A stretch of DNA of 64,000 nt, from positions 83,682 through 147,681 of the forward strand of contig WION01000117.1 in assembly GCA_015039365.1 (NCBI GenBank). Reading direction: 5' to 3'. The notes below the pieces were generated by a model, which ran no database searches, was not told the DNA's origin, and worked only from the letters and a program-made list of their open reading frames with translations. The DNA comes from Amanita rubescens (lineage: Eukaryota > Basidiomycota > Agaricomycetes > Agaricales > Amanitaceae). Position 1 is the first letter of the stretch. Each line of letters begins with the position of its first letter. The position numbers and the translations under genes are program-made. Shown here one piece after another: positions 33,971 through 45,490 of the stretch.

Positions 33971-35717
33971 AGATCTGGGGATCGGAGTGAGGTTCTGCGC
34001 AACCCGTCGCACTTCTCCATCATATGCTTACCAGATTTCAAGGACGTCCAATGTTGAACCCGCTACCGCAAAACCTGTCTTTTCTCATCTACTCTAGAGT
34101 ATCATGAAGTACTTGTCCTTTACAAATTACGCATCCTAACCATACGGCATGTATGACGTTTTACTAATATACATATAACTGTAAGCCTGGTGACTATGTG
34201 TCTTACTTACGTGCCACTAAAAACCGAACCATAACTTCATAGTATGTATAAGTTCTGTATGATACATGTAAACTTGACCAGAGTAGTCATCATTGAACAA
34301 TTTAGCCTACAGTAAAAAAGATCCAGGACGTGCCCGTGACCGTTAGTGGTATTCGCAAACGGGGGGAAAAGCCTAGGGCCAAATTAGATCAAATCGAAAA
34401 AATGAACCGCTGTTCCCCCCAAAATCCGATTTCCTCATGAACTAGGTCCGAATTCACCTGCCAACGACTCAACAAAACTTGGCATCCATGGCGTTTGTGT
34501 ACAGCATATCACTACGTCTTCGGAGTTAGAGGAAGGCTGTGACACGACTCTCCGACTTCTCCACCTGGAAGAAGGCCCCTAGAAGAATTGGGAACTAAGT
34601 GAAAGGTGCCGATTTGAAAGACTGCTATCAAGTTCCTGTCCCGACTTGTAGTGCAAACCGTCACGAGACTAGTCTCGCGAAATTTCCCTCGAAAACGTTG
34701 TCAAAGCTTAAGGCAGTGCCCAAAGTCAAACCAATCCAAACCTCGGGTGGCCTAACAGAGCTTGATTAAAGCAGTGCCCACGTCACAACCCCTCGGACAT
34801 CTTCACCTCCAGTTACCATCTCAAATGAATCAACCAGGTACTATATGGCTTCCCTTGATGTATTTCAAAAGGAAGCGGCCGGGGACTTCGGGAACCTAGT
34901 TGCTTTGTTGAACTTATAGAACGTGACAATTTAGGCGGTGCTGACCTCCTCGTTGATTCATTCACAGCTATCCTATATCGTTCTCTCTTCTCGACGTTCT
35001 CGTTATCATTGGAATGCAATGAATTGATCGGCCTTGTTTGCAAGCTATCTTAGAAGTTAGTCCTTTGAGCGGCTCACCATTGTTCTTGTCCACAGATCGG
35101 ACCGACTCGACCATATCCTCTCCTTTTAGTAATCAGGATGCGCCTTCTTTTAGTAACCAGAATGCCGTCAAAGTATTCTGGATCAGATGTGAAGCCGAAG
35201 CGCCGCCGTCCTCTGGTCACGACAACCGAAAGGTCAGGGACGCGATTCAACATGAAGCGATACTTGGGTAATATTCGAGGCAAAGTTTATTCTCTTTCCG
35301 ATCGATCCCTAACGAGTTTCCGTCACGTCGTCGCGCAAATATCGTGCATACCATATATGTACGTCAGCTGAGCCCACCTGTGCACCCATGCACTTCTCCC
35401 GGCATTCGTAAAAATAGATCCGAAGACCACTAGGCCAGTTTTGGGTTGGGTGATTGGCTCACGTCCTTGACAGCTTTCTAGAAAATTTCCCTGAAATGTA
35501 GCATAATGTAATGCGTAACACTGACCATTGGCAGTACTCCTCATGGGGTAGCTTACGGACCCGCCCTGCAGTTTCAATTGGCGGGCATAATCTTATTCCG
35601 CACCTGAATGGATCCTGCTTTAATCGCTTTCATGGACTCGGCGTGACGCGTGACGTATGACATTGACATTGATGAGTCGGCGCTCGAATTTTCCAACTCC
35701 CAACACCTGGCATGTGG
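33971..35717. other. Intergenic, nothing recognised
   Basis: About 1.7 kb with only short ORFs and no splice-supported gene. A 'taataggcatt'-type or LTR-type boundary was looked for and not found. Confidence 0.3.
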
Positions 35718-37300
35718 TGACCGTCTTTCAAAGAGAATCCACAACCCCCCTCTACTTAACCAACAACCGCGCTGACTTCAACTGATCTGTCCATCATCAT
35801 CTCATCCACCCCTCCTCCATCGTTGTTTTTCCACCATAAAGCCCATCGCCGTCATGGCCATACTGGAGCTGGTTATGTCGTCTACCACCTAGGTTACCGT
35901 TCCCTCACACTCAGAGGCCAACTTGGACAACCATCGAACTCGAGAATTCTTTGCTCACTTAACGCATCCCAGTGAGGGTAGGCAGGGGCTGCAGGTGCGT
36001 TACACTCCCCCTTTGCCTTTTACATGCTAACGACCGCCTCTGACACCCCCAACTATGCAAGATCTTCCACGCCCATCAGCTCGCCACCACCCTCACCCGC
36101 AAGCCCGCGACCCACCTGTTGTATGCCATTTCATCGATACGTATGCATACAGTGTTGTTGTCTGCGCACTGTCTGTGCCTCAATTGCCCATCGCGACCCT
36201 GGTCTTTCTATTGTACAGCATGTTATTAATGTACCGAGATAACAAAGCCAATCCATCAATCTCTCCGATGCTGCTCGTCGTGGGCGGTCTAGACAAAGAG
36301 AAAAGCTGAATTCGTGTCACGCCTTCCTTTGATTTTCAAATACCCATTGTCTTGCTTGAACGCCTAAGTCTTGCTGTGCTTCGCGCAGTGCGAGTGGGGG
36401 TATCCGGTATCCTCGAAGAATACCACACACACGGTCCAGGACGCGTGTGCAACCGCGTCACTCCAGTCATTTCCTCAATCCGTGATCAATGCGAAACGTC
36501 ATTTCAAAGCAGACGGAAGAACATAAATGTCACTAATAGCGATAACAAAACCAACACGCTACGACGGAAGCCTATCCCCAACTCCTGCCTTATAAAAATG
36601 ATAAAGTTGGAGGATCCAACAACATTGGCAATATCTCCCCCGTCAATCCTGAGATCGTGAGCCCCCTCAAGCATACTTGCGCTCAACGTAGAGGAAGGTG
36701 AGTTCGTTGGCCTGTCCTCGTCACGGATATCGACGATTGATTGAATTGAGATTGACGGTGACAGTGAGCTCCGAAGCTCGTTTGAATTCAGCATGTACGC
36801 CTACCTGAAGCAACACTTTCAATGTGTGACATTCACTTGAAAGGTTTCCCATGTTGAGCCTCATTGACCGGAGCGAATCGCATTCCATCGCCATACTATC
36901 GTACGTGGTCTGTATACTTTCTGCAATGCTGATTCGAGAGAACAGGTTAGACTCTCGAAGACGAAGCAGGTGACATACCGAGTGATCTCGGGCGCTAATA
37001 GACAAAACTGACATCTGCTTGTGGGCGCGACGGTACTACGTGACGCCCGGGCCATGGATAATGCTTGTCCAAGTGCGCCGATCACGTCTTTGAATTGTCC
37101 TGAGTTCACTCTTGAGATGGTGAGAAGCAATATTTCCATGGCTTCTGTACATTGGCGACAAGGCAGGTTCTGCATGGCCCATTGGTGCGATCAGCTTGGC
37201 AATATAGTCGCCAAAAAACACTGACTGCATGGACAGGAGGGGTAGGGAAAGCCGCGTTTGCCATTCAATAATGATGGAGGGGATAGGAGCGGGTGAGTAG
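35718..37300. repeat. Direct repeat, copy 2 (with type 1 family gene)
   Basis: Second copy of the block at 29930-31470. See that entry for landmarks. Confidence 0.75.
36504..37264 (-). pseudogene. Type 1 family copy, intron 2 donor lost
   Basis: Exon 1 MANAAFPTPPVHA (from 37264) with a gtcagt donor; exon 2 with NLPCRQCTEAMEILL and SRCQFCLLAPEITRYV; exon 3 with SIAESIQTTYDSMAMECDSL ending TLKVLLQ at a gtaggc donor; exon 4 with LEGAHDLRIDGGDIANVVG and the hydrophobic tail. All parts are open, but between exons 2 and 3 the donor base is changed (cacctg in place of cacgtg), leaving no GT in the needed phase. It may be a recent pseudogene or make a truncated product. Confidence 0.5.
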
Positions 37301-39284
37301 GCCATCGTGAGCACCTCGTTTTTAACAATTCTCCGTGCCCATTATTTCGCGACAGTTTCGGGTTGCAACTATCACGCTGTCTACTGCCCTAATGATCAAC
37401 ATGTACACATAAACGCCGATATCCTCGGGTCCTTAGATGGTACCGGCGATTTTTTGGATAGCCTTCTTTCCGGTGTGCGTACCACTCACACGTCTGTTAC
37501 GATGTATGCGCATAAACGCCCGCTGAATTTGATCGACCTTAAACGACTTCGTTGATCGGGGATTCTATAGTGTCGAAACCTTCTTGGTCACGAGATTGCC
37601 GAGGATACCTACTGTGTCGGTCTGTCCTAGCACTTGCGGAAATCTATGGAACGGAATCCAGCTCATCATCTTTGTGAATGGCGATGAGATCACAACTCCT
37701 ATATTCATATTGACTAGCGATGTTGCGGCCTACCAGGTGCGGCAACGTTGTATCGATGCTCCAATTGGACGAGCATCTGAGCCAGGGGTACAAAGTTTTC
37801 AGCAGCGCGCCTCTCGTAAGTAAAGACTTCGACTCTCACATAACTTGCCTCCTCTCTCCTTTTTCATTAACAACGCAAGGATCATTGGCCGGAGAACAAG
37901 ATCCACATACTGCTCACGGAGCGAGGCTTCATCCTGTACAACAATAACCTTCCCGTCTGATCGTTTCTTGCTACCACGCTTTAGTTCAGTTCACATGTCC
38001 TCAACCACTCATCTCTTGACGTGCTTCCTGACTTGGATTTACTAGGATGTCCGATCAGTGCTAGCGAACTCTGTACTACTTTCTGTGAAACAATGAACGA
38101 CGGACCAACCGGACCAACGGATCTGGGATGGACATACGGAAAAGAGCAACGAGCATTGGCACACCAATATATACCATGCCTTCGCTTCAGTTTCATTTGT
38201 CAAAGTTCAGGATCCTTTACGAGAAGGGTCAAGTTCATTCGGACAAATATCGTTTAACTTACCAGTTTTTGCTTTTACATGAGACAGTTACGCTCTGGGG
38301 ACCTCTCCGCGCCGTCCGCCGTGTCGCCGATGGCATCCCCATATGAATACCATTGAATGTCTAAGCTCGCACTACCCGTTTTCTTGTTTCCGCGTTTGTG
38401 ACTGTAAGATCAATCTCAAGTCTTCGTAATGGAAATATCTTTTTATTCGATAAACAATGCACTGCTACTTGGAATCGGAATCGGATCGACCTCTCCATCA
38501 GAATCATGGGGGTTCCTATCCAAATCTTGATCCAAGGCAACGAGGCAAGGCGGAGGAGGGAGTGGTCACAGATGGAGGATGTGATATGCCGTAGTAATGT
38601 TGATACCGCCAGGCACCCTCGTTGGTGGAATGAGCATGTCACGTTTCTATGAAAGCTGTAGATTCGAACGAGTCAATGGGGGTAACCAATGAATCCTCTT
38701 TCGGCGACATTCGCATTACGAAGGCTTCTACCCATCACAGCGCGCTTGATTTGATTACTCGAGCCCATCAACTGGCAATGGAGGGATATAAGCACATGTT
38801 TGATCAAACTATAGTCACAGTTTGGAGTACGCCTAACTATTGCTTACGTCCGCTACTTATAATTTGGATATATGTGTTCCTGTGGTTGCGACATTTTATT
38901 CGTAAGAATGCTATGTTCTCGGGCGTCGCTTCCAATTCTATAGGCAAAAAACGCATGTTTTCTATATATGATCTCTCGGAAGATCGTTAAAAAACTCTTT
39001 CAACTTTCTTTTTTGTCCTTGATTGAACTGTTGTTCGGTTAAGGTCACGAGGTTGCCGAAGACGCCCAGTACTATGACAGCTGCACCGCTGCGGGGGGAC
39101 CACGGCGTTGTTTCAAATTTGGCATTCGATGTTCACTAAAGTTCCCACAGTGCGGGCAGGATGCCGCACGGACCAAGCTTGCCTACTATATACGCACGCT
39201 TAGTAATCTGATTTTCGAGAATTTCTCTCCGTCTCAGCGAGGCTCACAGCTACAACTACAAAGACAAGCCAAAAAGGCGTCTCG
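37301..39284. other. No supported gene; contains a divergent repeat
   Basis: An 83-codon plus-strand ORF at 37307-37555 and others are unsupported. 38270-38710 is a diverged copy of the repeat at 33.0-33.6 kb. Confidence 0.3.
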
Positions 39285-40045
39285 TCATAACGGACAGAAG
39301 AATATTAGACACGCCACTAATAACAAAATCAACACACCCAGCTCCTGGGGCCCGATGACAATGACAGAGTTAGATGACCCTGCAACATTGGTGAAATTCC
39401 CCCCTTCGATCCGGGTGCCATGCGCCCTCTCAAAAAGGTTTGCAATCGATGAGAAAGGTGTTATCGGCCTGCGCTCTTGGATAATAATGATCGACTAGAT
39501 TGACCATATCATGTCATGACAGTCGTTCGAAGCACAGGCAGCTTACCTGTAACAACTCTTTCAGCATGTTACACTCGCTTGTGAGGTTTTCCATGATTTC
39601 CTCGCGGATGGCTTCGAACTGACGTATTGACCAAGGAAATGCCCGGTCGTTCATCCTGTTATCATACTTGATCTGTATACGTTCTGCGATGCTGCAGCCA
39701 AGGAAAATCAGAGAACTGTTAACGACGACAAAACAGGTCGTACCGAATGATTTTCAGTGTCAATATGCAAAAATGGCATCTGCTGGTGGATGTAGCATCG
39801 CAGCGCGATGTCCGGGCCAAGGATAATGCCTGCTCAAGCGTTACGATGAGATCTCGGAACAGTTCTGAGCTGGTGCTGTTTCCTCCGGAAATGGTCCGAA
39901 GCAATCTTTCGATGGCCTCCGCGCACCAGTGATGGCACGGGTTCTGTATTGAAGGACGCCACGGTAAGTTCTAGAGCACCATCATGCTGAAAGGATGGCC
40001 ACTGACCTCACGGACAGAAGCCGAGCCGGAGAAGGGGTTTACCAT
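39285..40045 (-). CDS. Type 2 CxxC/tail-anchor protein, intact model, 193 aa
   Basis: Exons 40045-40007, 39943-39735, 39691-39547 and 39473-39285; introns 63 nt (gtcagt), 43 nt (gttttg..gcag) and 73 nt (gtaagc..gag), phases 0, 2, 0. Spliced length 582 nt. Exon 1 MVNPFSGSASVRE; exon 2 NPCHHWCAEAIERLL and SRCHFCILTLKIIRYD; exon 3 AERIQIKYDNRMNDRAFPWS and NMLKELLQ; exon 4 NLFERAHGTRIEGGNFTNVAG and a hydrophobic C-terminus ending FFCPL. Here intron 2 is not a multiple of three and contains a stop in the unspliced frame, so its removal is needed; this supports the same intron in the other copies. Confidence 0.65.
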
Positions 40046-41466
40046 TTAGTTATGATTGAGGGGGTAGGAAGTGGGTGCGGATATATCCTGGGTGCGTCTT
40101 AACATGGCAAGGAAAAGGTGAAGAGCTTTATTTAAGTATGTACCTAACATCACTGTGAAGTTGACCTAAACATCATTCAAGTTTCTCACGCCCAGTGACG
40201 TAGGTTTCTCTGCCTCGCCTACACTCTGCTCCCCGTCCTCGTCCTCTCCCTCTCCCTCGCTGTCATTAATGCCCTGAGGAAGTCGAAATATATCTCTTAT
40301 GTCATAATTGACTTGACTGCCGATAGCGTGTGTAAGATCGTCTCTGGTTCTTCATTGCTGAATCCTCGCCTTTACCTGGATACAATATTTACCTTGCTCG
40401 GCAAGGTTTCTCGCGCCCCCTTAATTCGTGTCCTATCAGCTGACCTATCTTATCGCGGAACTTTTTTTCGTTCTCCGATTCATACGCCATACCTTTGTCC
40501 ACGTTTGCGGTGTGCTCGTCACAAGTGTAACATGTACCTCTCTGCATCGTTAAATATCGTTGCCCTGACCCAGATGAGGCCTCGCCCGTCGTTCGAAGAG
40601 TACATTGCATGAAATTGCTATGCTGCATGCCGACAAGTCTCCTACTTTCATGAACGTCCGCCGGCGAGACGCGAGACATGTTCGCTGGTTCAGACCGACA
40701 CCAGCTCCCTGCATTATATCATGTCAACGACTCGTGTCAGCCTAATGAGCTCCGTAGACTCGGAAATGCCGTTCTCTGCTTCGTCTCTTTCTGGATCTCA
40801 AGTTGTCCCGGCCGATTGCACAGATTTAAGTATCGTGTCTCGGCGTCTTCTGGGCCCTTGTCTATACCCCTCGAGCGTTACGGATGCCGGCAGTCTTCTC
40901 ATTCCAGCCGTGGACACATCTAGCCTTCAACGAAGACAGAACAGCTTCAAGAGTCGTTCTGCAGCAACAATAAAATAGTGGGACAAGAAAGGCCACGAGG
41001 GGTAAGCGCCCAATTGACCTTTACTCGACTTCTGCTCACTCAGTTCCGGGCCGTTACAGTACGCTATTGACAGCATAGCTTCCGCCTAGGCGAGACTTCC
41101 GAGTCAATGCCTCGCTTGCCAGTGACTCAAGTTGACGATGTGACGAAGAGACCGACCCTCATACACATGAACGTACCGGCACACACGCTGTTCTGCACCC
41201 TTATCTCATTTCCTCACTGCCCAGATCTCCTGGAGCGTTAGTACATTACTCATGACGGCAGCTCCCTCTTGATTCGAACAACATACTGTTGTGGCCACCC
41301 CAGAGCATGGACCTCCATTTATAACCACACTGTCGCTCTACCATTGCCAATTGGACCCCAGGTTGAGACAGCTTTCATGACCAACTCGGGCTTGCTTAGC
41401 CACGCGACGGTGGGGATTCGGTGTGCTGTTCACTCTTTTGGTCTTTTCCCCACTTTTACAGGAAGA
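40046..41466. other. Intergenic, nothing recognised
   Basis: Short ORFs only (for example 40721-40978, Ser-rich) without start context or splice support. It precedes the Gypsy element. Confidence 0.25.
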
Positions 41467-41974
41467 TGACATTGTACGATTCTGTATGGATGATCAATGC
41501 AGACGAACTTGTCAAACCCCTGTTTTACTCCTTGATACGCCGCATGCTTCGTGCATGTACTTACTCATGTACCCTACGCCCTATGACATAGTATGACTCA
41601 TACCCTGTACCCTATGACGCATACCCTATATAAGTAGTGTATATTGTAGTAGATACGCTAAGCAACAAGCTAGTCTTTCCTTGGACAGCTCGGAGCTCAT
41701 CCCCTCTTAACTTTGCCCTGACCCTCGACGGGTCTTGTATTCGCCCTCGCTACCTGACACTGTCGGTAGTATCTACAAGTGATTGAGTCTTGTGTTGTGT
41801 AGCCTGTCTAAGGCTCGTGACATAAGCTTGTTGCTTTTCTTCACACCACTCACCACGGAATTCATACGAATTTTCCTTGCTATCGCCCTGATAGCACACC
41901 TCACATACCTTTACCTTGTTGCAGTTTATATTGCACAAATTCACCAACAACTCTACATAAACACCCGTTAAACC
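41467..41974 (+). promoter_or_regulatory. Putative Gypsy 5' LTR and leader
   Basis: Starts near tgacattgtacg. A TATA-like box (ccctatataagta, about 41620-41632) precedes the expected transcript start. The LTR ends cannot be fixed because the 3' LTR is missing, and no clear tRNA primer-binding site (TGGT...) was seen between 41640 and 41974. Confidence 0.4.
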
Positions 41975-43312
41975 ATGGCCCTCCCAGCTGCGTTAACCGC
42001 CATCGCGCTGGCAGGATTCACTTACATCATGCGACGAAACAGAGTACAAATCATCCAACCAACCTTTGACGAAGCAGGAAATATCATTGGAGCACACTCA
42101 ACATTGGCCGTACCTACAATGGAAACAATCGCAACGGAAACTGAAGACGCAACTATTGCTGCAGCAGCAATGGGAGCAAGTATTGCGACTGTGGTAGAAC
42201 AACTACGGATACAGAATGAAAACTTCCAAAGACAGTTAGCCCAACAACAACAGGAGTTTGAAAGACAACTCGGACGAGAACGAAGAGCCGCGGAAAGAGC
42301 CGACCGAGACACCGATAGGCTTAGGACACGACCACCGGAATTAAAAATAGAACCACCGGAACATTACGAAGGAGAACCGGCAGAAATCGACTCATGGCTC
42401 AGAAGGATGAACTATTACTTCGTCCAAGTAAGGTTAACGGATGATATCGCACGGGTTACATACGCAATCCAACGAATCCGGAAAGGAAAAGGAAACCGAG
42501 CGTCAAACTGGGCAAACGGGAAAATAGGAGAAATTGCCCAGAACGACGAAGAAAGAATCCGGTTCGCAAATACCTACCCAGGACGAACGTGTACACACTA
42601 CCAAGCATGTACGGAAGTCCCGGCGGAGGCAGCAACGGCCGATCATCCGGAATGGGAAAGATATGAATTCATCCACAAACCACCCTTCATAAACTGGAAC
42701 GCATTCGCAGAGGAAGCAAGACAATACTTCCTAACAACGGAAACGCGCGACGAGGCCATAAAGAAACTTCGAGAGTTGAAACAAGGAGAAAAAACCATCG
42801 AAGAATATATCATCGAATTCAAAGGATGGGCTCAACTCTCGGGATTCGACGAAATCGCGCTAATCGATCAATTCAAGAAAGGCGTTAAAGTCGGAGTAGG
42901 CCGAAGAGTAATTGAATTAGGAAATCCCGGAGACGGTAGCGCACCCGGACAACTTCAGGCATGGTACACAAGAGCTACGGAAATAGAAAAACAATTCCGA
43001 GAAGCCGAAAGGTACTATGGAAAGAGAGAATTTAAGGTAACAAGGACAAACGCACAAGCCGGACCAAGTCAACCAAAGAAAGAAACGATCACGGTCAAAG
43101 TCAAAGACGAAAATGCAATGGATGTTGACCAGACCCCGACAACCCGTCCTCCACCTAAATGTTATAACTGTGGAAAGATCGGTCACATCGCAAAATACTG
43201 CAGAGGAAAAACCGTGATCAGAAGGCAAGCCGTAGGAGACTACTTCGGAGCAATGACCGAAGAAGAAAAAACGGAAATGAAAGAGAAGTTGGGTTTTGTG
43301 AAAGATCAGTGA
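41975..43312 (+). CDS. gag: Gypsy Gag polyprotein, 445 aa
   Basis: Starts MALPAALTAIALAG. A coiled-coil-like Gln/Arg-rich stretch (about residues 75-115) precedes the capsid-type retrotransposon gag domain (about 120-320, with FAEEARQYFLT and KTIEEYIIEFKGWAQLSGF). A CCHC zinc knuckle CYNCGKIGHIAKYC lies at about 396-409. Gag packages the element RNA in virus-like particles. The frame is intact. Stop TGA is at 43310-43312, overlapping the pol frame, which is in the -1 phase. Confidence 0.92.
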   Translation: MALPAALTAIALAGFTYIMRRNRVQIIQPTFDEAGNIIGAHSTLAVPTMETIATETEDATIAAAAMGASIATVVEQLRIQNENFQRQLAQQQQEFERQLGRERRAAERADRDTDRLRTRPPELKIEPPEHYEGEPAEIDSWLRRMNYYFVQVRLTDDIARVTYAIQRIRKGKGNRASNWANGKIGEIAQNDEERIRFANTYPGRTCTHYQACTEVPAEAATADHPEWERYEFIHKPPFINWNAFAEEARQYFLTTETRDEAIKKLRELKQGEKTIEEYIIEFKGWAQLSGFDEIALIDQFKKGVKVGVGRRVIELGNPGDGSAPGQLQAWYTRATEIEKQFREAERYYGKREFKVTRTNAQAGPSQPKKETITVKVKDENAMDVDQTPTTRPPPKCYNCGKIGHIAKYCRGKTVIRRQAVGDYFGAMTEEEKTEMKEKLGFVKDQ

Positions 43313-43336
43313 AGGATAGTCCCTCTTCATTGATCT
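43291..43336 (+). promoter_or_regulatory. -1 programmed ribosomal frameshift signal between gag and pol
   Basis: Slippery heptamer GGGTTTT at 43291-43297, positioned as G GGT TTT in the gag frame. It is followed by a 6-nt spacer (GTGAAA) and a stem: 43304-43314 (GATCAGTGAAG) pairs with 43325-43335 (CTTCATTGATC) in 11 consecutive pairs including one G-U, with a 10-nt loop; A43303 and T43336 can add a pair. Slipping back one base gives GGG TTT TGT GAA, exactly the open pol frame. All elements are visible in the sequence; use in the cell is inferred. Confidence 0.8.
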
Positions 43337-44827
43337 CCGATCGATGTATTTATGAATCTCTAGTACCTTCCGAATATGTATCCCTTGAATCAATAATATA
43401 CGAGGTGAAACAAAAGGAAGGAAAGATTCGGAACACATCGATAAGGGACAAAACCAGCAAACTTAGAAATTCATCATCCGCATGGATGATAAGACAGTTA
43501 TGGAAATATCCGGAACAAGGAGTTACGCAACTACGAACGTTCGCCCACCAAACCTTTAGAGAACAAATTGATGAAGAACTAATCAACAAAATCAATGATC
43601 TCGAAGAGGAAGAAGCGATTTGGTACCTGCGAAAACTCAGAGAACCGCAATGGATCGGAGCATCAGGACACAGAGAAATGGACATCCGAGTCATCCTCAC
43701 CACCCTGGATACGGAAGAAAACTTCGATACCATAGCGTTAATCGACAGCGGATGTATGATGTCGGCAATATCCAAACAATTTGTCGAGGAACACAAAATC
43801 AACACGACCAAATTACCACGAGCGATAACCGCGACGAATGCCGACGGAACATTGAACGTCGGAGGAAAGATAACGGACATGGTCACAATCAAGATGAGAA
43901 TCTACGACCATGAAGAAACGTTAGAATTAGCAGTGGTAAATATTGGGAAAAAAGACGTATTCTTGGGACACGATTGGCTGGAACATCATAACCCAGAAAT
44001 CGAATGGCGAAAAGCTCAAATAAAGTTTTCAAAATGTCCAGGAGAATGTTACGAAGAATCATGGGTCAGGGAACCGGAAGACGAAATCGATCAGTATAAT
44101 CCAGAAGAAGATAAAATACTGGCTATCGATATCGACCGACCCGAATTCATACGACACGTTGACCTTCCTTGGATAAAAGTACGAGCCAAGTCGAACTTCG
44201 CAACGGACATTGCAGGAGCCAACCAGATCGAAAGAACCTGGAAGGAAATAGTACCGGAAGTCTACCGCGATTATAAAGAGGTATTCGAAAAACAGACATT
44301 CGACCAATTACCGCCAAGAAGGGCATGGGACCATGCGATCGAATTAACGCCAGGAGCAAAAATGGTAGATTGCAAAATATATCCATTAAACCCAGAAGAA
44401 CAAAAACAATTGGACGAATTCTTGAAAGAACAACTGGAGACAGGAAGAATCAAACCAAGTAAATCGCCCATGGCATCGCCGTTCTTCTTCGTAAAAAAGA
44501 AAGATGGGAAACTACGACCGGTCCAAGATTATCGGAAACTAAATGAAATGACTATCAAAAACAGATATCCATTACCGCTAATCTCGGAATTAATCGACAA
44601 GTTATCCGAAGCAAAGTACTTCTCGAAAATGGACGTAAGGTGGGGATATAACAACATCAGGATCAAAGAAGGAGACGAATGGAAAGCCGCATTCCGAACG
44701 AACCGAGGACTATTCGAACCACTAGTAATGTTCTTCGGATTAACCAATTCACCGGCGACATTCCAAACGATGATGAACGACATCTTCAGAGAAGAAATCG
44801 CGGAAGGATGGGTCGTAATCTACATGG
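43298..44827 (+). pseudogene. pol: Gypsy Pol, truncated within reverse transcriptase
   Basis: Open frame in the -1 phase relative to gag. Aspartic protease motif ALIDSGCMMSAIS at about residue 147-160; reverse transcriptase from about residue 340 with LRPVQDYRKLNEMT, NRYPLPLISELIDKL, YFSKMDVRWGYNNIR (first catalytic Asp), FEPLVMFFGLTNSPATFQ. The frame reaches GWVVIYM and stops matching at 44827, one base into the first Asp codon of YMDD, where the Copia LTR starts; the last 22 codons of the ORF are Copia LTR. It therefore lacks the catalytic pair and cannot be active. Confidence 0.9.
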
Positions 44828-45459
44828 TGACGAAGTTGGGTTCTCCTCATCATGGAGTCCAACGCAGCAGCGCAGCGCATGTGACTGAGTAAGGAACCGA
44901 CTTACTGTGAAAGTAGGAGTGTGTTGGGACTTTATAGGAGCTAGAGGCTCAACTATAAGATGTGAAGATGAGAGTAAGAAGTTAGGAGGATACGACGAAT
45001 TGTTCCTCCTTATATATTGTCTGAGATACAAATAAGTGTAAACTATGCTATCTACGGACCTTATCCTATTGGATGATAAGGTGTGTATTGTATTACACAG
45101 CTATCGTCATATAGACTCATCATATGACAATATGTGAGTCATAACGTATCATATGATCTATTCCTAGTCATAATGATTGACAGAAATTATAGAGTTCTGT
45201 CATATCTGACATATTGCTGTATGACAGATATTATAGAGTTCATTCTTGACAGATTGCTGTAGAATGACGATATATGATTCATAAGGAATCATATCAAGTA
45301 ATTATGACGCAAGCGTATTTATATCTACTTAATCTATACTAATGGAGATAGATAAGATCATACTATCTTATCTTAAGATAAGATAAGATAATCTGATTAG
45401 ATAAGAAAATATCTACAATATATTATCATTATAATATATGGTTTTATATATTTTCATCA
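44828..45459 (-). repeat. Copia 3' LTR
   Basis: Plus-strand ends TGACGAAG...TTTTCATCA. AT-rich, with a perfect palindrome at 45364-45385 (core ATCTTATCTTAAGATAAGAT). Its outer edge cuts the Gypsy reverse transcriptase. Confidence 0.95.
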
Positions 45460-45472
45460 CACCCCTTCGCTA
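45460..45472 (-). promoter_or_regulatory. Copia polypurine tract
   Basis: On the coding strand the bases before the 3' LTR read GCGAAGGGGTG, a purine-rich run immediately upstream of TGATGAAA. This is the usual primer site for plus-strand DNA synthesis. Confidence 0.6.
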
Positions 45473-45490
45473 AGTACATAAGTACTTATC

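Larger units (their letters stand above)
41467..44827 (+). mobile_element. Ty3/Gypsy LTR retrotransposon, 5' part only
   Basis: Contains a putative 5' LTR/leader, gag with a zinc knuckle, a frameshift signal and the start of pol (protease, most of reverse transcriptase). It ends abruptly at 44827, where a Copia LTR begins; ribonuclease H, integrase and the 3' LTR are not found anywhere in the window. The missing half is not on the other side of the Copia element, so the loss is not a simple nested insertion. Confidence 0.9.

Noticed and set aside
42917..43892. Minus-strand ORFs of 173-180 codons within Gypsy gag and pol
   Set aside because: Shadows of the intact Gypsy frames on the other strand.
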